A stretch of 64,000 bases of DNA from JBCCDY01 sp039030555 (GCA_039030555.1 JBCCDY010000017.1:25395-89394), one strand, 5' to 3'. Positions 37,148 to 46,403 are shown, numbered from the stretch's first letter. Notes: a model not told the origin generated them from the letters alone. Program-made: numbers and translations.

Positions 37148-37885
37148 TTGAGTCTTAAAAAAGTCATTTTAGACAATGTTCCACCATCACTCATCTTGAG
37201 AGGACTTAGTCTTAAGCATCAGTTTTCCGGAGTCCCGGAATTAAAACTGTTGAAAAAGCTGATCAAGCCCGGTACGGATAGCATTGATGTTGGGGTTTAT
37301 CTGGGCGTCTTTTCTATAAATATGGCTAAATACGCCAGAAAAGTCTATTCTTTTGAGCCTCATCCAAAACATTTTGAGTTCTCACGAAAGGCACTCCCAA
37401 AAAATGTTGAGGTCATGAAAATGGCCTTATCGGATAGAACCTTTGAAAGTGAGCTTGTGGTACCCCTGGAATATCCTAGCGCAGGCAGTATAAGTAAAGG
37501 TTTTGAAGGCAGGAATGTAGAACGATTTAAGGTCAAAGCCCAGCCTCTGGATGATTTCAATTATGACAACATCAGCTGTATTAAAATTGATGCTGAAGGT
37601 CATGAGTTTAATATCATCAAGGGTGCCAAAAAAACTATCGAAAGGAATAAGCCAAATCTAATAATCGAAATTGAACAGCGTCATATCGATTTTGATATAT
37701 CAGAAGTCTTTGATGGAATTAACGAAATGGGATACAAGGGTTATTTCTTTCAAGACAATAAAATTCATAGCATTTCGAATTTCAATACTGGAAAGCACCA
37801 GCCTTTGGATCAAATAGGTGTTTATAATGTCTATATTAATAATTTCATCTTTATCCCTTCAGATTTGGAACTAAATCTCAGCTAA
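37148..37885 (+). CDS. FkbM-family methyltransferase
   Basis: A 245-residue SAM-dependent methyltransferase of the FkbM type. The SAM-binding loop is DVGVYLGVFS (a variant of the common DxGANxGxxS), followed by VYSFEPHPKHFEFS, and the signature IKIDAEGHEFNIIKGA lies at about residues 144-159. FkbM enzymes O-methylate sugars or small molecules. The start is TTG 37148, the only usual start codon after an upstream in-frame stop. The stop codon is 1 bp before the proposed start of the Nramp-related gene, so it seems to head the pxp operon, an unusual partner for 5-oxoprolinase. Confidence 0.87.
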   Translation: MSLKKVILDNVPPSLILRGLSLKHQFSGVPELKLLKKLIKPGTDSIDVGVYLGVFSINMAKYARKVYSFEPHPKHFEFSRKALPKNVEVMKMALSDRTFESELVVPLEYPSAGSISKGFEGRNVERFKVKAQPLDDFNYDNISCIKIDAEGHEFNIIKGAKKTIERNKPNLIIEIEQRHIDFDISEVFDGINEMGYKGYFFQDNKIHSISNFNTGKHQPLDQIGVYNVYINNFIFIPSDLELNLS

Positions 37886-37886
37886 C

Positions 37887-39113
37887 ATTCTCCAAAAACT
37901 CAAATCTTTAGGTCCAGCCATTCTAATTACCTCAGCTTTTATTGGTCCGGGTACTGTTACCGTATGTTCTCTGGCGGGCTATCGATTTGGGTACTCCTTG
38001 ATATGGGCACTGTTATTTTCCGTTACAGCTACAATCGTGCTCCAGGAAATGGCTGCACGCCTTGGTTTAATCAGTGGGAAAGGGCTAGCCGAAAATATTA
38101 AAATAGAACTGAATAAAATAAAGTGGCTTAAGTATGTAGCACTGATACTGGTATTTAGTGGTATTCTGGTCGGAAATGGTGCTTATGAGGCCGGGAATAT
38201 AGGAGGAGCGGTTCTTGGAATGGAAACCCTGATCGGAACCATAAGAGTAGTAGCTGATATAGAGGATATCGTCTTCGATATCAATATCTGGGGCATCGTT
38301 ATTGGACTGGTTTCTACTATTCTGATACTTCGAGGAAATTACAAGCTCATAGAACGGTCTATGATATTCCTGGTCACGATCATGAGTGTCGTTTTTGTGG
38401 TGGCAGCGGTAGCCATAAAACCCGATCTTTCTGAACTTCTTAATGGATTGGTTCCCTCTATTCCTGATGGGGGGATTCTGTTCGTAGTTGGTTTGATCGG
38501 TACCACTGTGGTTCCGTATAATCTTTTCCTTCACAGCTCATCTGTAAGCCAGAAATGGAAATCGGAAAATGATCTGGGTACCGCTCGTTTTGATACCTTT
38601 TTTGCTATTGCTATCGGAGGAATCATATCATTGGCGATTATCATAACGGCCGCATCAATTCCTAAGGGCTCAGAAATTACCTCAGCAGCAGACCTTGCTG
38701 TACAGCTTGAGCCTTTACTGGGCTCGTGGGCAGAGACTTTTATAGCAATAGGACTATTTTCAGCAGGTATTTCTTCATCACTGACTGCCCCTTTGGCTGC
38801 TTCATTCGCCGCATCAGGAATTTTTGGGTTCCCTCCTTCATTTAAAAACCGATGGTTCAAGCTGGTGAGCATAACCATTCTTTTCATTGGAACTGCTTTT
38901 GCTTCAACCGGCTTTAAGCCTATAGAGGTAATTAAATTTGCCCAGGCAGCAAATGGGATATTACTTCCTTTCATCGCTGTGTTTTTAGTATGGATCATGA
39001 ACCGAAAAAGCCTTCTGGGTAAGTATTCAAATTCTTATTTCAATAATATTCTTGGGATAATCGTCATTTTAGTTACTTTGATTTTAGGAATTAAGAGCCT
39101 GATCTCATTATAG
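37887..39113 (+). CDS. Nramp-related transporter encoded with 5-oxoprolinase (YcsG-like)
   Basis: A membrane transporter of the Nramp superfamily, LeuT fold, about 408 residues. A usual start codon (TTG 37998) would cut off helix 1. The open frame continues back to 37875 and codes the conserved KLKSLGPAILITSAFIGPG helix, so translation probably begins at ATT 37887 (or ATC 37875). The helix 1 metal motif DPGN of classic Nramp is GPGT here, and the helix 6 MPH is VPY (VVPYNLFLHSS), so divalent-metal transport is doubtful. In Bacillus subtilis the YcsG protein of this type is encoded with ycsF/kipI/kipA. Import of 5-oxoproline or a related compound is an inference. The stop is 1 bp before pxpA. 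Confidence 0.82.
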   Translation: MLQKLKSLGPAILITSAFIGPGTVTVCSLAGYRFGYSLIWALLFSVTATIVLQEMAARLGLISGKGLAENIKIELNKIKWLKYVALILVFSGILVGNGAYEAGNIGGAVLGMETLIGTIRVVADIEDIVFDINIWGIVIGLVSTILILRGNYKLIERSMIFLVTIMSVVFVVAAVAIKPDLSELLNGLVPSIPDGGILFVVGLIGTTVVPYNLFLHSSSVSQKWKSENDLGTARFDTFFAIAIGGIISLAIIITAASIPKGSEITSAADLAVQLEPLLGSWAETFIAIGLFSAGISSSLTAPLAASFAASGIFGFPPSFKNRWFKLVSITILFIGTAFASTGFKPIEVIKFAQAANGILLPFIAVFLVWIMNRKSLLGKYSNSYFNNILGIIVILVTLILGIKSLISL

Positions 39114-39114
39114 A

Positions 39115-39879
39115 ATGATTCGAATTGACCTTAATGCTGATATAGGAGAAAGCTTCAATTATTTCAAAGTCGGAAATGATACCGAGGTCATGAAATACAT
39201 CACCTCCTGTAATATAGCCTGTGGATTTCATTCCGGTGACCCACTTACTATAGAGAAAACCATCGATCTGGCCCTTGAAAACAGTGTAAGCATAGGAGCG
39301 CATCCCTCCTTCCCTGACATGCAGGGTTTTGGGCGTAGATACATGAAAATGGATAATGAAGAACTGGAATCAACTGTCAGGTATCAGTTATACGCACTTA
39401 AAGGACTTGTAGAACAGCATGGAGGGAAAATGAAACATGTAAAACCGCATGGAGCCCTGTACAATACTGCTTATCAGGAAGAAGAGGTAGCAGAAGCTAT
39501 CATGAAAGCTATCAGATCAGTGGATGATCAATTGATTTTGGTAGGCCCCGCTGGAAGAGGTTATGAAAAGTGGGTTACAGAATTCGGGCTGAAATCAGCC
39601 TCTGAAATTTTTGCTGACCGAAACTACAATGATGATCTGAGCCTTGTTAACCGCCTAAAAACCAATGCAATGATCACGGATGTTCAACAAAGGATCGAGC
39701 ACATTAAGTCCATGGTCATAGATCATGAAGTTAGAACTATTGAAGGAAGCTATAAACCCATTCGGGCAGATACCATCTGCATCCATGGTGACCACCCTTT
39801 AGCATTACAAACTGCACAAAATCTTCGAAGCGCTATTGAGGAATGGGGAATAGAAGTCAGGGCTTTTACCTGTGAATAA
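39115..39879 (+). CDS. pxpA: 5-oxoprolinase subunit A (LamB/YcsF family)
   Basis: A 254-residue LamB/YcsF protein, subunit A of the ATP-dependent prokaryotic 5-oxoprolinase PxpABC, which opens 5-oxo-L-proline to glutamate. Diagnostic segments are IDLNADIGESF at the N-terminus, NIACGFHSGDP at about residues 33-43, GAHPSFPDMQGFGRR at about 62-76, and VKPHGALYN at about 108-116. It starts at ATG 39115, 1 bp after the transporter, and overlaps pxpB by 8 bp. All three subunits are present in order. Confidence 0.96.
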   Translation: MIRIDLNADIGESFNYFKVGNDTEVMKYITSCNIACGFHSGDPLTIEKTIDLALENSVSIGAHPSFPDMQGFGRRYMKMDNEELESTVRYQLYALKGLVEQHGGKMKHVKPHGALYNTAYQEEEVAEAIMKAIRSVDDQLILVGPAGRGYEKWVTEFGLKSASEIFADRNYNDDLSLVNRLKTNAMITDVQQRIEHIKSMVIDHEVRTIEGSYKPIRADTICIHGDHPLALQTAQNLRSAIEEWGIEVRAFTCE

Positions 39880-40597
39880 GCACTTGAATTTTCACAGGAT
39901 CAACGAGTATGCTTTGCTTATTGAGTTTGAACAAAGCATCAATCCTCGAATTAACAGTCAGGTTATAAATCTTGAAAATGCAATCATCGGTAAGAGAATT
40001 GAGGGAATTCTGGAAACTATTCCTGCATACGCTTCCCTCACGGTCGTATTTGATCCTTTTAAGTGTTCCCATGATTACATAGAAAAACTGCTTGCCAAGA
40101 TTATCAAATCAGGTAATCAGGTATTAGATAAACCTCAATCCAAATTATGGAAGATCCCCGTCTGTTATGACGAAGAATTCGGAGTTGACCTCAAAGCGCT
40201 TGCATATACACACGGCTACTCCATGGAAGAATGTATCAAGTTTCATTCTGAGGTTTCTTACAGGGTTTATATGCTCGGTTTTATGCCTGGTTTCTTATAT
40301 CTCGGAGGACTTGACAAACGGCTCATTACACCCCGACTTTCCAATCCGAGGACCAGAATTGAGGAAGGATCGGTAGCCATTGGAGGAGATCAGACCGGAA
40401 TTTATGCCCTTGAAAGCCCAAGTGGATGGAATATCATTGGTAAAACACCTATTAAGTTGTTTAAAGCTTCTGAGGAAAAGCTGTCACCTGTCAAGGCAGG
40501 AGACCATCTGAAGTTTTATGCAATTTCCAGAACAGAGTTCTCCGATATTCAACAGCAATTTGAGAGTGAAACGTTAGACTGGGAGGATATGTCATGA
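39872..40597 (+). CDS. pxpB: 5-oxoprolinase subunit B (KipI family)
   Basis: A 241-residue KipI-type (carboxyltransferase subdomain C/D) protein, subunit B of PxpABC. The family signature YMLGFMPGFLYLGGLD is at about residues 132-147, followed by the PRLSNPRTRIEEGSVAIGGDQTGIY and SPSGWNIIGKTP segments. Its GTG start at 39872 lies inside pxpA, and its stop overlaps pxpC by 4 bp, so the three are translationally coupled. Confidence 0.95.
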   Translation: MNKHLNFHRINEYALLIEFEQSINPRINSQVINLENAIIGKRIEGILETIPAYASLTVVFDPFKCSHDYIEKLLAKIIKSGNQVLDKPQSKLWKIPVCYDEEFGVDLKALAYTHGYSMEECIKFHSEVSYRVYMLGFMPGFLYLGGLDKRLITPRLSNPRTRIEEGSVAIGGDQTGIYALESPSGWNIIGKTPIKLFKASEEKLSPVKAGDHLKFYAISRTEFSDIQQQFESETLDWEDMS

Positions 40598-41514
40598 TAG
40601 AAGTAAGAAAACCTGGTCTATTCACAACGATACAGGATCTCGGAAGGACTGGTTACAGAAAATATGGTATCCCCTGGAGTGGAGTTATGGATAAGTACTC
40701 TGCTTTAATGGCTAATAGTCTGGTTAAGAATAAGCCAGATGCATCGATCATTGAGATCACACATTCGGGTCCCGAACTCTGGTTTGAGGATCGGGCCAGC
40801 ATTGCATTAGTAGGTGCAGAAGCAGAAGCAAAACTGAATGGACATTCCATAAGCATGAATGCATGTCATAACGTGTCTAGCGAAAGCCTCCTTTCTATAG
40901 GCGCATTATCGGAGGGGTGTCGACTTTATCTTGCAGTAAATGGGGGAATAGAAGCCCGTTCACATTTTGGAAGTTCTTCGACCTATATATCTGCAAAACT
41001 GGGAGGAATTCATGGAGACAAACTCAAAAAAGGTGATCTGCTCAAAATAGATTCTAATTTCTGGACAGATAAATATTGTACTCTTCCGGAACATTTAATA
41101 AAACACTTTAACTCACGAAGCATTCGATTCACTACCGGGCCGGAGTGGGATAAATTGAAGGTAAAACAAAAGGAAGCTTTTGAAAAAATGAAGTTTAAAG
41201 TTTCTCCTGAGTCAAACAGAATGGGGATTAGGCTTCAGGGTGAACTCACAAACAAAATCAATAGCCAGATTATTTCTTCAACGGTATTTCCGGGAACAGT
41301 TCAGTTACCCCCAGGCGGTTTTCCTATTATTTCCATGAACGATGGGCAAACAACAGGTGGCTATTGGCGTATAGCTTCTGTTATCTCCATTGACTTGGAT
41401 TACCTTGCACAGCAGTCTCCCGGAAATACAGTGACTTTCAAGAAAGTTGAAATGGATGAGGCGATTGAGTTGATGAGGTATCAGGAGAAACTACTCTTGG
41501 AACAGTTAAGGTAA
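40594..41514 (+). CDS. pxpC: 5-oxoprolinase subunit C (KipA/biotin-dependent carboxyltransferase family)
   Basis: A 306-residue KipA-type protein, subunit C of PxpABC. The signature LFTTIQDLGRTGYRKYGIPWSGVMDKYS opens the protein, and VQLPPGGFPIISMNDGQTTGGYWRIA closes the conserved part. It is paired with PxpB to form the amide-ring-opening active site. ATGA overlap with pxpB. It is the last gene of the operon and is convergent with the split membrane gene, 7 bp away. Confidence 0.95.
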   Translation: MIEVRKPGLFTTIQDLGRTGYRKYGIPWSGVMDKYSALMANSLVKNKPDASIIEITHSGPELWFEDRASIALVGAEAEAKLNGHSISMNACHNVSSESLLSIGALSEGCRLYLAVNGGIEARSHFGSSSTYISAKLGGIHGDKLKKGDLLKIDSNFWTDKYCTLPEHLIKHFNSRSIRFTTGPEWDKLKVKQKEAFEKMKFKVSPESNRMGIRLQGELTNKINSQIISSTVFPGTVQLPPGGFPIISMNDGQTTGGYWRIASVISIDLDYLAQQSPGNTVTFKKVEMDEAIELMRYQEKLLLEQLR

Positions 41515-41521
41515 GCGGACT

Positions 41522-41884
41522 CTATCTGATCAGCTTGAATCCAAGCTTTTTTGATATGGATAAGATATGTAACCAGAAATAAACCGGGGCTGCAAAGAAA
41601 ACTGCATAGTTTATACTATGCCTTACTCCCATTTCTTCAAATGATAAAAAAGAAATATCAAAAGCGGTAACCAGAATATCAACGATACCAAACAGATTGG
41701 CGAATATGACCAGAGACTTTGCCTGCTTACCTTTAGAAACAGCGACAGCAGCATAAAGTGAAAACACTCCTGTTCCAACATGCATGGCTCCATGTAGAAA
41801 ACCCGCCCATTCGGGCATTTGTCCCAAGGCTGCCATAGCGATAAAATTGGCGCCAAAAAAAGCGCGCAAGCCCTGCGGAAGCAA
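41522..41884 (-). pseudogene. C-terminal part of a membrane protein split by an in-frame stop
   Basis: About 120 residues, four membrane helices (LRAFFGANFIAMAALGQMP, GAMHVGTGVFSLYAAVAV, LVIFANLFGIVDILVTAF, INYAVFFAAPVYFWLHIL). It is in the same frame as the 93-residue gene upstream; only the TAA at 41891-41893 and two further codons separate them. The join, SLND-stop-YLLLPQGLRAFFG, falls where membrane proteins of about 210-220 residues that I recall run through continuously. On its own it would need a TTG start (41884). It is probably part of a broken gene, unless the stop is read through. Confidence 0.6.
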
Positions 41885-41890
41885 AAGATA

Positions 41891-42172
41891 TTAATCATTT
41901 AGGCTTATCAGTAATTTTCCAGCGGGTGATAGAATGAACAATGCCCCATAGAGCCCAACTAAGACGAGGATCATAACGAAATAAATAGTACCACTCATTT
42001 CCGGTAGAAAATTCCCTTCAGGAACAGAGAGGTACATAAAAACAAAGAGGGCTATGGCCAATAAACCAAATGACCTTACAAATACTTTAGGAGCGCCTCC
42101 TTTATTAACATATAAGGAAAGCATCAACACTAGAGCGATACTAAATACGATTACGTTTAAACCTGTGATCAT
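41891..42172 (-). pseudogene. N-terminal part of the same split membrane protein
   Basis: A 93-residue product from ATG 42172 with three membrane helices (about 4-22, 34-48, 58-82), ending SPAGKLLISLND before TAA. The frame continues without a shift into the C-terminal part. A single base change would restore a protein of about 216 residues. A third frame at 41623-41898 overlaps the junction but looks like a shadow. Function unknown. Confidence 0.6.
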
Positions 42173-42315
42173 TAGCTTGATGTTTTTAGAAATTTATAAT
42201 GATTTCCAGAATCTGCCTTTCCCGTTAAGCAAAAAATATGACAAGCACAGGACATTTGGTCTAAATTTATTTTATACATCTATAAACGGAAATTTGTATA
42301 TCAAGCTATATCTGG

Positions 42316-44007
42316 CTAATAACTATCCGTTTCAAATTCGATTTTCGATTCGGTTTCATTACCTAGAAAATCAGTAGCATAGGAAGTAATGATGTACTTC
42401 TTATTTTTGCTTAAGCCCTTTATTGGAGCACTATAAAGCTTTTTCTTTCCTCCATTGATACTATACTGAATTTCACTCACTCCTACTTCAGAGTCAATTG
42501 CAGCCAGGTATATTGTGCTGTAAGACGGGTATTTATCACCGCCTGTGGGGGGAACGGCGAATTGATAACTGATCTCCGGACCTTTATTATCTACGATCAG
42601 GAAAGTCTGTTTTGAGTTTTTGTTGTTCACGTTATCATATCCGAAGTAGTCTACTTCATAAAAACCTTCTGAAGGCATCTCGAATGCTTCTTCATACGGT
42701 ATTTCTTCAGCACTTCCATTAACGCTATAGCTTAATAGCTTCAAGCCAGCTTCGGGATCATTACCCGTTATTTTCATTTCAGTTTTTGAGCTTATAAAAA
42801 CCGTATCAGCTTTTTTGAAAACGGGGCCATTAAAAGAATGATTGATCGTTGGCCCAGTCAAATCAAGATAAATGACTCCTACGCTGTGTTCAAAGTCATC
42901 TTTGACCGGATTGTTGGTATTATCCAAAGCTCTGAATTTCACATTATGAATACCGGATCTATTGGGTAAATAAAAGGGATCGGAATAAGCCTGCTCTTCT
43001 TGATCATTCAGAGAATACATAATCTCCTTGATACCCGATTTATTATCGACTGCAGTGAGCTTAAGCTTAGTTCTTCCTGAAAAATAGACGCGCTCCCCTA
43101 CGATAAATTTATCTCCTAAAATATCAGCTGACATGATTGGAGCTGTTTTGTCTAAATAGAATTTGAAGCTTTTCTCCTCTTCTTTATTATTTACGTGATC
43201 GACAGAGTAATAAGTCAAAACGTGGTTTCCATCATCTAAATATTGAAAGGGTATGTTTCCTTTTTTGTAAACTGAATACTCTTGGTCATCGAACTTAAAA
43301 AAGGTTTTAGATATGCCTGAGCCATTATCAGATGGACTCAAATAAATAGAAGAATTCACTGAAATAACGTTTTCAGATGAAATATTAATGAAGTTGTGGT
43401 AAGTCTCCGGAGCAGCAATATCTACAACGAATGTTTTTGATTTGGTTTCTTCTACATTACCAGTCTTGTCTGTTGAGTAAAACTGATACAGATACTCTCC
43501 TTCCTCTAGAAAGTCAGTTGGTCTGTATTCTGAATAACTATCCTGATTTACAGAATAAAAAGTCTTATCTACTCCCGACATTTCATCAGAAGCTTTTAAG
43601 CTAACTTTTAAATTAGATCCATAATAAACTTGTCCTTTTGATGAATAAACCGGTGCTCCTTCAAATGAAATGGAAGTTACAGGACTCCGCCCATCTGCAA
43701 AGATCTGAAACTCATCAAAACTATTGGTCTTATTATTTTCATGCCTTAGAGCGTGTACCCCGTGTCCTTCCAGAATAACTTCTGTCTGCTTAAGTGATTG
43801 CAGATTCATAGGGCTTTGATCTTTGGATGATGATATCCATAGGTAAACAGGTAAAGTAGCATTCTGATAATACCTTCCTGTACTATCATCTACAAAATTC
43901 TTCTTTTCCGGAATGGACTTTTGCTGTGCAATTACTAAGGACTGGTGGAAAAATCCAGATGCTATTAATGATAAAATCAGGAATTTAGCTCTCATTTTGT
44001 TCTGCAT
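42316..44007 (-). CDS. Secreted OmpL47-type repeat protein
   Basis: A 563-residue exported protein (signal peptide ends SLVIAQ) built from about five repeats of the OmpL47/Ig-like type. Each repeat carries a DKTAP or related turn, a GIxxxxYSxND/Q strand and a GxYxVxYYSxDxxxNxE strand (for example FYSVNQDSYSEYRP and EGEYLYQFYSTDKTGN). Such repeats occur in surface or carbohydrate-associated proteins. No enzyme domain is visible. It follows the TPR kinase with a 23-bp overlap (an ATG at 43995 would make 11 bp), so kinase and secreted protein are probably co-expressed. Role unknown. Confidence 0.8.
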   Translation of the reverse strand: MQNKMRAKFLILSLIASGFFHQSLVIAQQKSIPEKKNFVDDSTGRYYQNATLPVYLWISSSKDQSPMNLQSLKQTEVILEGHGVHALRHENNKTNSFDEFQIFADGRSPVTSISFEGAPVYSSKGQVYYGSNLKVSLKASDEMSGVDKTFYSVNQDSYSEYRPTDFLEEGEYLYQFYSTDKTGNVEETKSKTFVVDIAAPETYHNFINISSENVISVNSSIYLSPSDNGSGISKTFFKFDDQEYSVYKKGNIPFQYLDDGNHVLTYYSVDHVNNKEEEKSFKFYLDKTAPIMSADILGDKFIVGERVYFSGRTKLKLTAVDNKSGIKEIMYSLNDQEEQAYSDPFYLPNRSGIHNVKFRALDNTNNPVKDDFEHSVGVIYLDLTGPTINHSFNGPVFKKADTVFISSKTEMKITGNDPEAGLKLLSYSVNGSAEEIPYEEAFEMPSEGFYEVDYFGYDNVNNKNSKQTFLIVDNKGPEISYQFAVPPTGGDKYPSYSTIYLAAIDSEVGVSEIQYSINGGKKKLYSAPIKGLSKNKKYIITSYATDFLGNETESKIEFETDSY

Positions 44008-45778
44008 TCAAATTCGTTTTTGGAAGCTCTATAGTGAAAGTAGTCCCTTTCTTTTCTTCGCTTGAAACACTTATTGTTCCGTTAAGGGACTGTACATGTG
44101 TTTTTACAAGATATAAGCCTAAACCCTTTCCCTGATATCCCACTTCGAGTTTTTGATAAGGTTCAAATATTTTATCCCAGTAAGATTTATGAATACCCTT
44201 ACCATTATCAGTGACTGAAATTTTCACCTTCCCATTTTGTGTATCTGTAGTGATATTAATGACAGGTTTAAGATTAGGTTGCTTATATTTTAACGAGTTA
44301 CTGATCAGATTATAGAATATGCTTTCAACATATGGCTTAACGGTTCGAATGGTAGAGCCCCCCAGAAAATTAGATTTTAACTCTACCTTATCAATTCCTG
44401 CTCCGTTAAGAGCTAATTTTGATGATTTTTCCAGAACTTCATTCAAATCCACATCTTCATATTTCAAGTTTTCCTGATCTCTTACCTCCAGGATATCGGA
44501 TAAATCACCGACAATATCATCTAATGTCTTAGCGGATGAGACCAACCTTTCAAAAACTTCCTTATTGACTGGGTCAGAAGGGTCGTCCCTATTTAAAAGA
44601 TTAGCCAAACCCAACATACTGGCTACAGGACCTCGCAGATTATGTGATATGATATTAGAGAACTGATTGAGATTACTATTTCGCTCTTTCAGCTTATCGA
44701 ATGCTTCTTGTAGATCTGCTGTACGTTTTCTGACTTGTAGTTCCAAGGTCTCATTTATTAATCTTATTTCTTCATTTTGCTCACTCAGAAGTTCGCTGAC
44801 CCTTCGTTTGTGTAAATAGTTGCGATATAAAATAAGCGCTAGTAGAAAGACCATAACAAAACCAAGCGCTACAAGCCAGGTATAAAGTATTTGTCTTTGT
44901 TTTTCCTCCTGTATGCGAACCGCTTTCGATTTTTCCAGTTCCACTTCATTCTCCAGAAGACCAATTGCTAGCTCTTGTTTACTATTGTTTCTAATCAAAT
45001 CTTTAGTTCTTTCATCAAGTCCGGCTAATTCTTTCTCTGCTTCATCGAGTTCTTCTTTAGCCTTGAGCAACTCAATCTCTTGCTCCCGCTTTTCAAGTTC
45101 CAGCTTTAATGCTTTTGAACGTTCTGTCTCAACCTCTTTTTTTGCTTGCTCTACTTTATTTTTTTGGATCATCTCGTGGAAAGTTCGGTACAGATTAAAA
45201 TACTTAATCGTGAGTTCCTGATTACCAGCTTTTTCATAAGTTTCTGCTAACATTCCGTAGCAACTTTTCATCTGAGCAGCATCGTTCATTTCGGTAGCCA
45301 TTTCTAATGCTATTTCTAAGTTATTAGCGGCTTCCTGGTATCGCTGTAGATTGTTTAGCACAACAGCCATATTGATTCGAGTGGAGATCCGTTCTGTATT
45401 TTCACCAAATTGCTCTCGATATTTGAGAGACTTATTAAAGTAATCCAGAGATGTTTCATATTCCTTCATATCAGAATAGATCATACCTAGGTTGCTTTCT
45501 AGTTTAGAAATACCACTCTTATTATTAATCTTTTGGTTAAGTTCTATAGACTGAAGAAAATAGCGAATGGCCCTTTGGTAATCTTTGGCTTCCCAATAAA
45601 GCAGTGCCACTTCATTGATGGATCGGGTCGCTTCTTTATAGTCCCCTAAAGTCTCATTTTTATTTGCCAGTTGAAGCTCTTTACTGATCTTTTCTTCTGA
45701 ATCAGCCGATATCGATTGAGCATTTATCTCACTCGATAGGAAAATAAACAATAGAAAAAAGCACTTTAAAAAATTCAA
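43985..45778 (-). CDS. TPR-containing sensor histidine kinase
   Basis: A 597-residue hybrid of signal peptide (ends EINAQ), periplasmic TPR repeats (about 30-205), coiled coil (about 205-295), one membrane helix (about 298-318), coiled coil, and HisKA (His379 in ISHNLRGP) with HATPase_c (about 470-590; N box NLISNSLKYK, G1 DNGKGI, G2 GKGLGLYLVKTH). It has no receiver domain and no adjacent response regulator. The start is TTG 45778, because the signal peptide needs it and no ATG precedes it in frame. Confidence 0.92.
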   Translation of the reverse strand: MNFLKCFFLLFIFLSSEINAQSISADSEEKISKELQLANKNETLGDYKEATRSINEVALLYWEAKDYQRAIRYFLQSIELNQKINNKSGISKLESNLGMIYSDMKEYETSLDYFNKSLKYREQFGENTERISTRINMAVVLNNLQRYQEAANNLEIALEMATEMNDAAQMKSCYGMLAETYEKAGNQELTIKYFNLYRTFHEMIQKNKVEQAKKEVETERSKALKLELEKREQEIELLKAKEELDEAEKELAGLDERTKDLIRNNSKQELAIGLLENEVELEKSKAVRIQEEKQRQILYTWLVALGFVMVFLLALILYRNYLHKRRVSELLSEQNEEIRLINETLELQVRKRTADLQEAFDKLKERNSNLNQFSNIISHNLRGPVASMLGLANLLNRDDPSDPVNKEVFERLVSSAKTLDDIVGDLSDILEVRDQENLKYEDVDLNEVLEKSSKLALNGAGIDKVELKSNFLGGSTIRTVKPYVESIFYNLISNSLKYKQPNLKPVINITTDTQNGKVKISVTDNGKGIHKSYWDKIFEPYQKLEVGYQGKGLGLYLVKTHVQSLNGTISVSSEEKKGTTFTIELPKTNLNAEQNES

Positions 45779-45971
45779 AATATACCATTAAAACCTCACT
45801 AAAGATATTGAATAATTCTTTAAGCTTTGAAAGACAGATTCAATTTATAATTACAAACGACCCATTGAACGACACTTACAATTCAAGTATAAGAATTGAC
45901 AACTCAACTGAATATTGATTTCCCTGTGACTTATTCAAGCGTTATTTGACTTGTAACAAAATAAAAAAATC

Positions 45972-46376
45972 ATGAAGAACTTAATTTTACTGTCTTTTAT
46001 TTTTGTATTTCCCCTTTTATCTCAAGCTCAAACATTCGATAAACCGGAAAGAGGCGCCGTGATCAGAATGAACGATTATAGTCATAAAATGCAAGCTGGA
46101 ACTAGCAGCTCAGTTGAGACTTGGCTCATAAAATCTAAAAGAGAGCAAAAGCGTGAATTCGGAAACCTCGTTTCATCACAACCGAATGGTTTAAAAGTGA
46201 GCTTTGAGCCTAAAGAGGGCGACCTATATTTGATGACTTTAGAAGCTTCTAATGATATTAAACCAGGAAGTTATACTTTAATGATCAAAGGAAGTGGCAA
46301 AAATGCGCACAAAACTAGAAGTACCACATTTAATGTTAATGTAACAAGTAACAAAGCTGGTTTGGCTGTCAACTAA
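45972..46376 (+). CDS. Small secreted protein of unknown function
   Basis: A 134-residue protein with a signal peptide (about residues 1-19, ending SQAQ) and a mature beta-rich domain (DLYLMTLEASNDIKPGSYTLMIKG). I do not recognise a family; an immunoglobulin-like fold is possible. It starts at ATG 45972 and is divergent from the TPR kinase. The LytS-type kinase gene begins 27 bp after its stop, so the three genes 45972-48199 may be one operon. Confidence 0.6.
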   Translation: MKNLILLSFIFVFPLLSQAQTFDKPERGAVIRMNDYSHKMQAGTSSSVETWLIKSKREQKREFGNLVSSQPNGLKVSFEPKEGDLYLMTLEASNDIKPGSYTLMIKGSGKNAHKTRSTTFNVNVTSNKAGLAVN

Positions 46377-46403
46377 AAAAAACGACTATTATTACGTATT
46401 TTT

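Noticed and set aside
41623..41898. 91-codon frame overlapping the split membrane gene in another frame
   Set aside because: It overlaps the better hydrophobic frame for its whole length, is rich in Cys, Trp and Phe in a shadow-like way, and does not continue the upstream half.
45879..45898. CAATTC-N8-GAATTG dyad in the gap before the small secreted protein
   Set aside because: Six-bp arms in very AT-rich DNA are expected by chance; nothing else supports an operator here.
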